Assembly: GCA_049472395.1 (NCBI GenBank)
Contig: JBLIRR010000032.1
Coordinates: 9,353-73,352 of the forward strand
Source: JBLIRR01 sp049472395
Lineage (GTDB): Bacteria; SZUA-182; DTGQ01; JBLIRR01
Reading direction: 5' to 3'
DNA: 64,000 nt
Position 1 is the stretch's first letter. Every line of letters starts with the position of its first letter. Positions 26,426 to 35,539 of this stretch are shown here, in pieces. The notes beneath the pieces are model-generated. The model was not told where the DNA came from and did no database searches. It was given only the letters and a program-made list of their open reading frames with translations. A program made the translations under genes and the position numbers.

Positions 26426-28858
26426 TTATGAGCTTACGTTCACTAAAGCTGCTTTTTCAACTGTATAGTCACACTCTTTATTGCCGCATCGTAAGGGAGC
26501 CTTCTCCCCTCGTCCTTCAATCAGGAAAGGGAAACCGCATTGAGGGCATTTTTCGCCAACAGGTCTTTGCCATAGGGCAAATTGACATTTTGGGTAGTTC
26601 CCGCACCCATAAAATGATTTTCCTTTTTTTGTTTTCTTCTCAACGAGTTCACCACTGCAATCGGGCACCGGACAGGGGATGCCGAGGCTTAGCGGCATTA
26701 TGGATTTACATTCGGGATATTTGGAACAGGATAAAAACCTGCCGTAACGGCCATTTTTCACGACCATGGGAGAACCGCATTTTTGACATTTTTTATCTGT
26801 AACCTCTGCCTCCGTGTCTTTGGCATTTCCCTTCTGATTATTGTCTTTATTGAGTGAAATAATATTAGTGCATTTCGGATATGCGCTACACCCCAGGAAA
26901 GAGCCATATCGTCCATGTTTCACCAGCATGGGGCTGCCGCACTTGGTGCATGTTTGATCGCTCGTCGCCGGTTCTTTAATTTTAATGCGTCCCTCCTCGG
27001 TACGTTCAAATTCCTTTGTATTTTTACATGCCGGATAGGCGGAACAGGAGAGAAATTCCCCATTTTTCCCCCATTTGATAGCCATTGGTTGTCCGCACTT
27101 ATCACACGCCACATCAGTAATAACAGCGTGTTGCTTGATATTTCGCATGTTTTGCTGGGCGCTTTCCAAATTGTGATTAAAGGGTCTATAGAACTCATGA
27201 AGGGTCTTAATCCAATCTGCGCGGCCCTCCTCAATTTGATCCAGCTTGTCTTCCATTGATGCAGTGAATTGTATATTCAAGATTTCAGGGAAGTTTTCCG
27301 TCAAAAGATCAGTAATCAGACACCCGAGTTCAGTGGGCCGCAAGTTTTTTCCATCTTTTTCAATATACTCCCGATTTATAATAGTGGAGAGAATTGTCGC
27401 GTAGGTGCTTGGCCGGCCAATACCTTTGTCCTCTAACTCTTTGATAAGACGGGCTTCGGTGTAATAAGGGGGAGGTTGCGTAAAATGCTGTTGAGGCTTT
27501 ATGCTGTTGAGTGTTAATCGTTCTCCCTCTTGTAATAACGGCAGTTTCTGGTCTTTATCGGAAACCTCTTTATCAGAATTTTTTTCTTCGATTTTTTCTT
27601 GATATATCTTTAAAAATCCATCAAATTTCATCACAGAGCCACTTGCCCGGAACAGATAATCCTGTGCCCTTATTTCGATGGTTGTGACGTCAAAGAGCGC
27701 ATCGGCCATTTGGCTCGCAAGGAATCGCTGCCAGATTAATTTATAGAGTTTGTATTCATCATCTTCTAAGTAGGATTTTATCGATTCGGGATCACGCCAT
27801 ATTGAGGTAGGCCTGATTGCCTCATGTGCATCTTGAATCCCCTTCTTGCTTTTAAACTGCCGTGGTTTTTCAGGTACATATCTCTCGTCGAATTTCGTAT
27901 GAATATAGCCCCTGGTTTCCTCTTGAGATTCCTGCGCTACTCGCGGAGAATCAGTCCTGATATAGGTAACGAGCCCGACACTTCCTTCATTGCCTATTTC
28001 TTTTCCTTCATAAATCTTTTGAGCAATGAACATGGTTTTCTTTGCTGAGAAGCGATAGACTCGTGACGCTTCCTGCTGCAGCGAACTCGTGATAAACGGA
28101 GCTACCGGGGATTTTTTCTGATTCTTTTTCTTTACAGAGGTGACATGAAATGAGCTCATTTCCAATTCAGATTGTATGGCATGAGCTTTCTCCCCTGATG
28201 GGATAGAGATTTTCTTCCCCTTATATTGATAGAGCTTGGCGAGAAATTGCGGAGGATTTTCCCCTGATAGATTGACCATAATAGTCCAGTATTCTTCCTT
28301 TATAAATGATCGTATCTCGCGCTCTCTATCACAAATAAGCCTTACCGCAACAGATTGAACGCGGCCTGCACTCAATCCCCATCGCACTTTTTTCCACAGA
28401 AGAGGACTGATTTGGTATCCGACAATACGGTCCAGAATACGTCTTGTTTGTTGGGCATTGACTTTCTTTAAATCAATACGGTCAGGAGATTGAAGTGCTT
28501 TGATGACAGCGCGCTTCGTAATTTCATTAAATAAGACCCTGTAAATGGCGTCTTTTTTTGAATGAAGCTCATTGGCAATATGCCAGCTTATGGCTTCTCC
28601 CTCACGGTCAGGGTCGGCGGCGAGATATATTTTGTCAGCATCTGCCGCTGCCTTTTTTATCTCCGCTATCACAGACCCTTTCCCACGGATAGTGATATAT
28701 TTTGGTTTGAAATCGTGCGAAATATCCACACCGAGAGAATCCTTCGGGAGGTCTTTAATATGGCCAACCGAGGCCTTAATAGAATATGCTGATCCGAGTA
28801 TTTTCTTTAATGTTTTAATTTTTGTCGGTGACTCGACAATGATGAGCGACCGTGCCAT
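26426..28858 (-). CDS. topA: DNA topoisomerase I
   Basis: The 810-residue type IA topoisomerase relaxes negative supercoils. The Toprim domain is at the N-terminus (MARSLIIVESPTKIKTLKKI and YLAADPDREGEAISWH). The catalytic tyrosine is in VTYIRTDSPR near residue 300, and PPPYYTEARLIKELEDKGIG and RPSTYATIL follow. The C-terminus has five zinc-finger-like modules with paired cysteines, four of them closely similar (such as CGSPMVVKNGRYGRFLSC), more than the usual three or four. It is minus-strand, preceded by dprA with a gap of about 90 bases. Confidence 0.97.
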   Translation of the reverse strand: MARSLIIVESPTKIKTLKKILGSAYSIKASVGHIKDLPKDSLGVDISHDFKPKYITIRGKGSVIAEIKKAAADADKIYLAADPDREGEAISWHIANELHSKKDAIYRVLFNEITKRAVIKALQSPDRIDLKKVNAQQTRRILDRIVGYQISPLLWKKVRWGLSAGRVQSVAVRLICDREREIRSFIKEEYWTIMVNLSGENPPQFLAKLYQYKGKKISIPSGEKAHAIQSELEMSSFHVTSVKKKNQKKSPVAPFITSSLQQEASRVYRFSAKKTMFIAQKIYEGKEIGNEGSVGLVTYIRTDSPRVAQESQEETRGYIHTKFDERYVPEKPRQFKSKKGIQDAHEAIRPTSIWRDPESIKSYLEDDEYKLYKLIWQRFLASQMADALFDVTTIEIRAQDYLFRASGSVMKFDGFLKIYQEKIEEKNSDKEVSDKDQKLPLLQEGERLTLNSIKPQQHFTQPPPYYTEARLIKELEDKGIGRPSTYATILSTIINREYIEKDGKNLRPTELGCLITDLLTENFPEILNIQFTASMEDKLDQIEEGRADWIKTLHEFYRPFNHNLESAQQNMRNIKQHAVITDVACDKCGQPMAIKWGKNGEFLSCSAYPACKNTKEFERTEEGRIKIKEPATSDQTCTKCGSPMLVKHGRYGSFLGCSAYPKCTNIISLNKDNNQKGNAKDTEAEVTDKKCQKCGSPMVVKNGRYGRFLSCSKYPECKSIMPLSLGIPCPVPDCSGELVEKKTKKGKSFYGCGNYPKCQFALWQRPVGEKCPQCGFPFLIEGRGEKAPLRCGNKECDYTVEKAALVNVSS

Positions 28859-28950
28859 GAATCGTCCCCTTTAATCCATTACTTTATTCCTACGATTAAC
28901 ATTATACATCTCATGTGATTTTACATTTTCTTATTAATGATACCTACATT

Positions 28951-30048
28951 TTAAAATTTTACAAACATTCTCCCCGGGAGTTGTTTTATTACCTGCTCCA
29001 TTTCGAGGTCCAGCAAGAGAGCGGAGAGTGTATGTGCCGGGAGCCCGCTTTTTATAACCAGTGTATCAATATGCTGCGGATTATCGGATAAATGGTGCAA
29101 AAGCATTTTTTCATCCTCCGAGAATGTCCGTTCCTTTTTTTCTCTATTCGGAAAAGAATAATTATTCAATGGTTCTAATTTTAGTTTTAATTCATCGATA
29201 ATATCATCTACAGTGTCGACAAGTTTTGCTCCCTGTTTTATCAAAGAATTTGTCCCTTTACTGGTAGGAGAGGAAATATTGCCCGGCAGGGCAAATACTT
29301 CTTTCCCCTGTTCCAGCGCTTGATATGCGGTAATCAACGCCCCACTCTTAGCCCCTGCTTCAATAACTATTGTCCCTAAGCTCAGTCCGGCGATAATACG
29401 GTTCCGCATGGGGAAATTCTGTTTCAGAGGTCGTGTGCCTAACGGGAATTCGCTGAACACCGCGCCTTGCCGGCAGATTGCAGACATTATATTCTTATTT
29501 TCAGGAGGATAAATCACGTCCAATCCACTTCCTAAGACAGCGACGGTTCTTCCCTGCACAGAGAGCGCTCCTTTGTGTGCAACAGTATCTATGCCCCTTG
29601 CCATCCCACTTATTACGGTAATGCCCCTTTGGGATAACCCTTGTGCCAATTTGAAAGCCTCGGTTTTCCCATAGAGTGATGCTTTCCTTGATCCTACTAT
29701 TGAAATCGAGAAATGGTCGTATTCTCTCCACTCTCCTTGTACAAATAAGACATGGGGAGCATCAAAGATATTTCTTAAAGAGTGAGGGTATCCTGGATCA
29801 TGAATAGTTAAAAAATGAATTCCTTTTCGACCCATCAATCTTAATTCCCGCTCTACCCTCTGCTCAATATCTATTTTTTTTATCATACCCGCTCTTTTGG
29901 GCCCAATAAGATCAACGCGAGAGAGTTCATGCAAGGGTGCGTTAAAGATATTATCGGGGCTTCCGAATGCCTTCAGAAGGTTTTTACGGCTGTGGGGGCC
30001 TAATCCCGGGATAAGCTGTAATCCTAATAAATATTCTCGATCATCCAT
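28951..30048 (-). CDS. dprA: DNA processing protein DprA
   Basis: The 365-residue protein loads RecA on incoming single-stranded DNA during natural transformation. It has an N-terminal helix-hairpin-helix/SAM-like part (LIPGLGPHSRKNLLKAFG), the Rossmann-like core with VGSRKASLYG, GITVISGMARGIDTVAHKGA and NRIIAGLS, and a C-terminal winged helix (HIDTLVIKSGLPAHTLSALL). All are full length. Together with the type IV minor pilins this hints at competence. A MITE-like element lies just upstream (30077-30142). Confidence 0.95.
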   Translation of the reverse strand: MDDREYLLGLQLIPGLGPHSRKNLLKAFGSPDNIFNAPLHELSRVDLIGPKRAGMIKKIDIEQRVERELRLMGRKGIHFLTIHDPGYPHSLRNIFDAPHVLFVQGEWREYDHFSISIVGSRKASLYGKTEAFKLAQGLSQRGITVISGMARGIDTVAHKGALSVQGRTVAVLGSGLDVIYPPENKNIMSAICRQGAVFSEFPLGTRPLKQNFPMRNRIIAGLSLGTIVIEAGAKSGALITAYQALEQGKEVFALPGNISSPTSKGTNSLIKQGAKLVDTVDDIIDELKLKLEPLNNYSFPNREKKERTFSEDEKMLLHHLSDNPQHIDTLVIKSGLPAHTLSALLLDLEMEQVIKQLPGRMFVKF

Positions 30049-30067
30049 AATTATATATATCTATAGC

Positions 30068-30151
30068 ATATCGAATCAGCAATTCTAATTTTGACTGTTA
30101 AATTCTTCGCCACATGTTATATACCCGAAATTAGAATTGCTGATATCGAAT
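30068..30151. mobile_element. MITE-like element with perfect 9-bp target duplication (copy 6)
   Basis: The 66-bp element at 30077-30142 has ends CAGCAATTCTAATTTTG and CGAAATTAGAATTGCTG, inverted repeats matching at 16 of 17 positions. Perfect 9-bp direct repeats ATATCGAAT (30068-30076 and 30143-30151) flank it. The interior (GACTGTTAAATTC and ATGTTATATACCC) is nearly the reverse complement of the copy at 582-642. It lies between rluB and dprA, 20-30 bases upstream of the dprA start, and so may alter dprA expression. Confidence 0.88.
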
Positions 30152-30169
30152 GCATGTCCCATATTAGCT

Positions 30170-30928
30170 CTAGACAGTGTTATATGAGGTTTCATTATTA
30201 TTTAAATTCACCATCTCACATAATTTTTTTATTTCTCCCGGGGTAAGAGTTCTGTACTCACCCGGTTTTAATCTATCCAATCGAAGAAATGCAAATTGAA
30301 TGCGTGTGAGCTTGAGGACTGCAAATCCGAGTTTCCGAAAGATTCGTCGGATAATTTGATTTTTTCCTTCTGTAATTGTCACGTTAATCCAGCTATTTGT
30401 CTTTGTGTAGCGTACAATCTTGATCTTTTCAACCTGCACGAGGCCATCCTCAAGATACACTCCCTTTTTTAGTGTGCGACAGGCTGCCCTGGGAATAATG
30501 CCTTGGACTTTTACCATATACACTTTTGGGACCTTGAACTTTGGGTGGGTTAAACGATACGCCAATGCCCCGTCATTTGTGAGCAATAATAATCCCTGGC
30601 TCTGACAATCAAGACGGCCTACCGGGAATAGTCGTTCTTTAATAGCGGGGAAAAATTGTGTTATGGTCGGCCTGCCAGATGGATCATGCATAGTAGTAAT
30701 ATAGCCTCTTGGTTTGTGAAGTAAGAAATACCGGTTGATTTGGGGGGGAGGGATTTTTTTTCCTTTCAGGGATATTGTGTGCGTGCGGGCATCCACTTTT
30801 GTTGAGAGGGAAGTAACTACCCGGTTATCCACCGCTATCTTTCCTTCTTTAATTAACTGTTCACATTTTCTTCGAGAACCTATTCCCCTCTCTGACAGAT
30901 ATTTATTAAGTCTGATCATTTTCTTCAT
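30170..30928 (-). CDS. rluB: Ribosomal large-subunit pseudouridine synthase, RluB/RsuA family
   Basis: The 252-residue protein has an N-terminal S4 RNA-binding domain (IRLNKYLSERGIGSRRKCEQ) and the RsuA-family catalytic core. The aspartate motif is GRLDCQSQGLLLLTNDG, and KVYMVKVQG and GKNQIIRRIFRKLGF follow. It probably converts a uridine near position 2605 of 23S rRNA to pseudouridine, but RluE/RluF/RsuA targets cannot be distinguished by eye. Its start overlaps scpB by 23 bases, the common scpB-rluB arrangement. Confidence 0.9.
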   Translation of the reverse strand: MKKMIRLNKYLSERGIGSRRKCEQLIKEGKIAVDNRVVTSLSTKVDARTHTISLKGKKIPPPQINRYFLLHKPRGYITTMHDPSGRPTITQFFPAIKERLFPVGRLDCQSQGLLLLTNDGALAYRLTHPKFKVPKVYMVKVQGIIPRAACRTLKKGVYLEDGLVQVEKIKIVRYTKTNSWINVTITEGKNQIIRRIFRKLGFAVLKLTRIQFAFLRLDRLKPGEYRTLTPGEIKKLCEMVNLNNNETSYNTV

Positions 30929-31451
30929 CGCATAATCCTTTTAATTCGGCTAAGGTGGGAAGGTCAGCCAGGTTCTTAAGCCCGAAGGAGAGGAGAAAAT
31001 GGGGAGTCGTGCCATATATGAGGGGCCTCCCGATCGTCTCTCTTTTACCAAGAATTGTAACGTATTTCTTTTTCACTATAGTTCTAATGCTTGCTATGCT
31101 GTCAACTCCTCGGATAGCATCTATTTCCTGACGGGTAATAGGTTGTTTATAGGCGATAATAGCAAGTGTTTCCAACGATGCTCTGTTTAATCGGTGTGTC
31201 TGTTGGCATGTGACAAGTTTCCTGAGCCACGGCTCATACAAGGGTTTTGCGCATATTTGATACCCTTCGGCGATCTCTCTCAGCAAGAGGCCTCTTTCCC
31301 GCTGGGAAAGACTTTCCCTCAAGCATTCAATGGCAGCACAGATTTCTTTTGACGAACCCGGGACTATTTTTTTTATCTGTGTCATATGTAAAGGTGTGGA
31401 TGAGGCAAAAAGCACTGCCTCGATTAGTGCTGCCCGCTCTTTTATATCCAT
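30906..31451 (-). CDS. scpB: Segregation and condensation protein B
   Basis: The 181-residue protein is the kleisin-associated subunit of the SMC-ScpA-ScpB condensin complex. It has two winged-helix domains; the recognisable parts are EAVLFASSTPLHMTQIKKIV, ETLAIIAYKQPITRQEIDAI followed by RGV, and RPLIYGTTPHFLLSFGLKNL. No scpA is in the window; upstream is a divergent glycosyltransferase gene. It overlaps rluB by 23 bases. Confidence 0.95.
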   Translation of the reverse strand: MDIKERAALIEAVLFASSTPLHMTQIKKIVPGSSKEICAAIECLRESLSQRERGLLLREIAEGYQICAKPLYEPWLRKLVTCQQTHRLNRASLETLAIIAYKQPITRQEIDAIRGVDSIASIRTIVKKKYVTILGKRETIGRPLIYGTTPHFLLSFGLKNLADLPTLAELKGLCDEENDQT

Positions 31452-31506
31452 AGTACTCTTATGTTATTTTTTTTTATTTTTTTTTCAATAATTTATGCAA
31501 AATAAA

Positions 31507-31535
31507 TTGACATTATTTTTTTAAGCAAATAAAAT
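31507..31535 (+). promoter_or_regulatory. Sigma-70-type promoter upstream of the GT4 gene
   Basis: TTGACA (31507-31512) and TAAAAT (31530-31535) are separated by 17 bases, matching consensus at 6/6 and 5/6. Transcription would start near 31542, about 155 bases before the glycosyltransferase gene. It lies in the divergent region between scpB and that gene. Confidence 0.55.
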
Positions 31536-31697
31536 AAGCCATACACACGGAAGCGCAAATTTGAAATAAAGAGTATGCATTATTTAAAGTATAAAGGTAC
31601 GATTAAATTAATTCAACAGAAAAGGAAATGATTTAAAAGGGGGGAGGCCCCAGTTATCCCGTAGATATAATAATGTTTTGAATAAGGACTACAGCGT

Positions 31698-32858
31698 ATG
31701 CGTATTGCAATGTTTTCTTGGGAAAGTATGCATTCAATTAACATAGGCGGGGTTGGAAATCACGTAACGGAATTGAGTGCGGGCCTTGAGAGAAAGGGGC
31801 ATGAAGTACATGTGTTTACCAGAATGGGGGAGGGCCAATCCCATTATCAAAGAATAGACGGAGTGCACTATCATCGATGTCCCTTTGAGTTAAACGCGAA
31901 CTTTATTGAAGAGATAAACTCGATGTGTCGCGCTTTTGTGCATAATTTTTTCGAAGTTGAAGATTATTCAGGCTGCTTTGATATAGTGCATGCCCATGAT
32001 TGGCTGGCTTCCAATGCCGCTGTGTGGATAAAATCCGGGAGAGGAAAAAGAGCAGTGTTGACTATCCATTCAACAGAGTACGGACGCTGCGGTAATAATT
32101 TCTATGGAGGTCAATCAGCGGTCGTCCGGGAGAATGAGAGAAATGGCACCTATTGCGCAAACAGGGTTATTGCGGTGTCCTATGCATTAAAAAAAGAGAT
32201 TGAATGGATGTATAACGTGCCGGATCATAAAGTGGATGTGGTGTACAATGGAGTGAATGTGCATAATTTTGATCATTATATCGATGGGGGAAAGATAAAG
32301 CAAGAAATTGGCATAGGTATATGGGACCCGATGATTCTCTTTGCAGGCAGGATTGTTCATCAAAAGGGGCCTGATTTATTGATTGAGGCAGCACACGAGG
32401 TACTGCAATCTTATCCTAATGCAAAATTTGTTTTTGCGGGTGATGGCGATATGAGGGCGCACCTTGAGGGTCGAAGTCGGCAATTGGGAATAAGCCATGC
32501 AATGAGATTTTTAGGATTTTGTATGGGTGACAGATTAAGAAGCCTTTATAAAGCCTGCGACATGGTGTGTGTCCCAAGTCGCAATGAACCCTTCGGTATT
32601 GTCATATTAGAGGCATGGAGCGCAGGGAAACCCGTGGTTGTCAGTAGAAACGGAGGGCCGGCGGAATTTGTATGGCACGATGTCACAGGGCTTCAAATTT
32701 ATGATTATCCAGGCTCAATTGCGTGGGGGATAAAGAATGTCTGTGGCGATTTCGAACATGCCCGATGGATGGGACAGAATGGAAGAATTGCCGCAGAAAC
32801 AGCATTCTCATGGGATAGTATTGCAGATCAAATCCTTAATGTGTATAATAGGGTATAA
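31698..32858 (+). CDS. GT4 family glycosyltransferase, glycogen-synthase-like
   Basis: The 386-residue protein has the GT-B double Rossmann layout. The N-terminal MRIAMFSWESMHSINIGGVG followed by NHVTELSAGLE resembles archaeal-type glycogen/starch synthases and other GT4 enzymes. The C-terminal donor-binding region has LFAGRIVHQKGPDLLIEA and PSRNEPFGIVILEAWSAGKP with the E-x7-E pair near residues 296-304. It probably transfers glucose from a nucleotide sugar. It heads a cluster with a DUF4912 and a GH57 (DUF1957) gene, which together suggest alpha-glucan synthesis and branching. AAGGAC precedes the ATG. Confidence 0.85.
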   Translation: MRIAMFSWESMHSINIGGVGNHVTELSAGLERKGHEVHVFTRMGEGQSHYQRIDGVHYHRCPFELNANFIEEINSMCRAFVHNFFEVEDYSGCFDIVHAHDWLASNAAVWIKSGRGKRAVLTIHSTEYGRCGNNFYGGQSAVVRENERNGTYCANRVIAVSYALKKEIEWMYNVPDHKVDVVYNGVNVHNFDHYIDGGKIKQEIGIGIWDPMILFAGRIVHQKGPDLLIEAAHEVLQSYPNAKFVFAGDGDMRAHLEGRSRQLGISHAMRFLGFCMGDRLRSLYKACDMVCVPSRNEPFGIVILEAWSAGKPVVVSRNGGPAEFVWHDVTGLQIYDYPGSIAWGIKNVCGDFEHARWMGQNGRIAAETAFSWDSIADQILNVYNRV

Positions 32859-32945
32859 GAAATGTGCACGTGAAAAGAGAGGCTTCGGATCATCCCGAAT
32901 TTATCTCTTTAACGTGTGGAGCAGAAAGAGTGAAAGGTAGAGTGA

Positions 32946-33815
32946 GTGAATAATATTTTTAAAAATTCCATAAAAACATTCAATAAGGGGATAGGTTATT
33001 TCCCCACCCAGTATGACCAAAGGGCACTCTATTTATTGGAAATCGATCCCTATCATTTGTATGCGTGCTGGACAGCGGGGTCTGAGATAGCGGAGGGAAA
33101 AAAAGATCAACAACTTTGTGTGAGGGTGTATGAAGACACACATCAGTCAGGATCATTTTTTGACCTAAACGTTCCACCTGGGACCACTCATTGTTATATT
33201 GAACTGGGACAACCGATAAAAGAGTGCAGGGTTGCGTTGGGAGTTACTGAGGGGCATACTCCATTTACACCACTATTGGAATCCCAGGTCAATTACAATC
33301 CTGGTGCAGGGAGGGAGAAAATAGAAGATCAAGTAATTTGGATGAACGTTAATGAGAGCACAGGCAAGAGCACTATAGTAGGGTCGGAATATGGGGATGA
33401 TGAAATAAGAGTGCCCCATGAGAGATATGCAAAAACAGAGGAAGATTCACGTGTTCAAAGGAATATACATAAAGATAAAGAGATTATTGAACACTATCAA
33501 AAACTCGGTCAACACGTATCAAAGAATTCCGCACATAGGGGGACACGGGTTGTAGTGCCTTCTTCTTTAGTGCCTGATGTTTCAGAATTGTTTCCTGAAA
33601 GCGCTGAGCATAATTATTCACGCAGATTGCTTGATAAAGAATTTTTTTCTCATTTGGATGCATCTGAGTCTCATTTCGCTTATTTAGAATATATTGAAAA
33701 AATGGAGAGAAACAAAAGGGCTACTTTATTTCAGGGTGTGGGTAATTGGAAAGGGTATTACAGCGGGCCTTTTTCTCGAACCACCACACAATCCAAGTAC
33801 GGTTATACCCAGTAA
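32946..33815 (+). CDS. DUF4912 domain protein
   Basis: The 289-residue protein has an N-terminal DUF4912 domain (about 15-115), with ALYLLEIDPYHLYACWTAGS, QLCVRVYEDT and GTTHCYIELGQ. The remainder is charged and low in conservation. The function of DUF4912 is not established; it is a beta-rich domain that I have seen beside GT4 and GH57 glucan genes. Translation starts at GTG 32946 with AGGTAG nearby. It sits between the GT4 and GH57 genes on the same strand, so a scaffolding or carbohydrate-binding role in glucan synthesis is inferred. Confidence 0.78.
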   Translation: MNNIFKNSIKTFNKGIGYFPTQYDQRALYLLEIDPYHLYACWTAGSEIAEGKKDQQLCVRVYEDTHQSGSFFDLNVPPGTTHCYIELGQPIKECRVALGVTEGHTPFTPLLESQVNYNPGAGREKIEDQVIWMNVNESTGKSTIVGSEYGDDEIRVPHERYAKTEEDSRVQRNIHKDKEIIEHYQKLGQHVSKNSAHRGTRVVVPSSLVPDVSELFPESAEHNYSRRLLDKEFFSHLDASESHFAYLEYIEKMERNKRATLFQGVGNWKGYYSGPFSRTTTQSKYGYTQ

Positions 33816-33816
33816 A

Positions 33817-33900
33817 GGGCATAATGCAGACTTTTTAAATTCACCCAAGAAAGCACAGAAGTGTTCTCTTGGGTGAAATAATAATCACGTAGTGACGTTT
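33817..33900. repeat. Dispersed intergenic repeat R (copy 2)
   Basis: GGGCATAATGCAGACTTTTT followed by AAATTCACC, and GGTGAAATAATAATCAC with AGTGACGTTT, match the segment at 23062-23151 at both ends. In this copy the middle forms a strong hairpin: TTCACCCAAGA pairs perfectly with TCTTGGGTGAA over 11 bases. The repeat lies immediately after the DUF4912 stop and before the GH57 gene, so it could act as a processing site or partial terminator in the operon. Confidence 0.65.
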
Positions 33901-33922
33901 GTTAGTATAGTTATGGAAGAGA

Positions 33923-35539
33923 ATGAAAGAATTTTCAAAATCTGGTGTGCTTTCCATAGTGCTGCATGCACATATGCCCTTTGTCCAGGACCTTAATGTC
34001 TCTGATTCGCTTGAAGAACGCTGGATATATGAAGCTATTACAGGTTGTTATTTAAGATTTATTCTTGCCTTTGATAATCTCATACATGATAAAATCCCCT
34101 TTCGTTTTCTTCTCTCTTTAAGCCCACCGCTTATTTCCCAATTGAAAGATAAAAGTCTTCCTGATAGGTATAGCGCATATCTTATGAGGCTTGTGGAACT
34201 GACAAAGAAAGAGATTTGCCGGACTAAAAAAGACAAAAATCTTCAAAAATTAGCGAAAATGTATTTGAACTATTTCCAGAAGCTTCAGGATGTGTTCTTA
34301 AATCGTTGCGGGGCAGATATTATGAGTGTGCTTAAAAAATATGGAGAGATGGGCTACATTGATTTTATCACAAGTAGTGCAACACATGCATATCTGCCTC
34401 TTTTACAATCACAGGCATCGATTGTGTGGGCCCAGATTAAGATAGCGGTAGATTACTTTGAGGAGGTGTTCGGATATCCGCCCAAAGGCATATGGTTGCC
34501 GGAATGCGGTTATTATCCGGGATTGGATAAAATATTAGCCAATGCAGGAATACGATATTTCTTTTTAGATAACAAAGTATTTCTCAAGGCTGGCCCGGGA
34601 TTGGAGTATGGAATTTTTTCACCATTTTATTGCAAAAGCGGAGTCGCGGTATTTGGAAGAAATGAACAGACAGCGCAGCAGGTATGGGATGCAATTGATG
34701 GGTATCCCGGAGATGTTGATTATAGAGAATTCTATCGTGATATTGGGTATGATCTGGAGTTTGACTATATAAAGCCTTTTTTGCTCGAAGGTACGCATCG
34801 CACCTTTACAGGGATAAAATATTATAGGGTCACGGGACCTGGGCGGGAAAAAGAATCATATGATCCCTATAGGGCACAGAAAAGGGTGGAGATACAGGTG
34901 GATGATTTTTTAGCGCATATCTTAAAGGGACTTCGGGATTTGCCTTCAATGAATAATAGAAAACCTATAATATGCGCTCTTTATGATGCAGAGCTTTTTG
35001 GACATTGGTGGTTTGAAGGGCCAAGCTGGCTTGAAACCCTATGCAGAAAAATTGCCAATGACTGCAAAGGGTATCTTAGCCTCAGCACACCCATGGATTA
35101 TCTGAAAACCTATTCGGTACATCAGGTAGCCCAGCCGCCTGGCGGTAGTTGGGGATGGAAGGGGTATAATGAAGTATGGCTCAATGAGAAGAATGACTGG
35201 CTTTACCCTCATCTATTAAAGGCGGGAGAGAAAATGATGTCCCTCGCCCATTTCTATCAGGGGAAAATAGATGATAAGGCGGACACATTAGTGGTGAGGG
35301 CTTTAAATCAAGTGGCACGTGAGCTTCTCATGGCTCAAAGCAGTGATTGGGCATTTATTCTTAATAACAATACCTTGCCTGACTATGCGACACGCCGATT
35401 TAAGGAGCACATGGGCAGGTTTTGGAAGTTAGTCCAGGAAATCGAGAATGGTACTATCGATCCTCAATGGCTCGCGTCAGCAGAGAAACATAATCCCCTG
35501 TTTCCCAACCTATCCTTTACCGTGTTTAATCCTCTATAA
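33923..35539 (+). CDS. GH57/DUF1957 alpha-glucan branching-type enzyme
   Basis: The 538-residue protein has an N-terminal GH57 barrel (about 1-400) and the helical DUF1957 domain (about 425-520). The probable nucleophile glutamate is in GIWLPECGYYPGL near residue 192, and the acid/base aspartate in YDAELFGHWWFEG near residue 354. The start LHAHMPFVQ and GSWGWKGYNEVWLNEKNDWL are family features. GH57/DUF1957 enzymes branch alpha-1,4-glucans by making alpha-1,6 links. With the GT4 and DUF4912 genes it forms a three-gene set on the plus strand. Its last 6 bases overlap the convergent SPL-like gene. Confidence 0.9.
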   Translation: MKEFSKSGVLSIVLHAHMPFVQDLNVSDSLEERWIYEAITGCYLRFILAFDNLIHDKIPFRFLLSLSPPLISQLKDKSLPDRYSAYLMRLVELTKKEICRTKKDKNLQKLAKMYLNYFQKLQDVFLNRCGADIMSVLKKYGEMGYIDFITSSATHAYLPLLQSQASIVWAQIKIAVDYFEEVFGYPPKGIWLPECGYYPGLDKILANAGIRYFFLDNKVFLKAGPGLEYGIFSPFYCKSGVAVFGRNEQTAQQVWDAIDGYPGDVDYREFYRDIGYDLEFDYIKPFLLEGTHRTFTGIKYYRVTGPGREKESYDPYRAQKRVEIQVDDFLAHILKGLRDLPSMNNRKPIICALYDAELFGHWWFEGPSWLETLCRKIANDCKGYLSLSTPMDYLKTYSVHQVAQPPGGSWGWKGYNEVWLNEKNDWLYPHLLKAGEKMMSLAHFYQGKIDDKADTLVVRALNQVARELLMAQSSDWAFILNNNTLPDYATRRFKEHMGRFWKLVQEIENGTIDPQWLASAEKHNPLFPNLSFTVFNPL

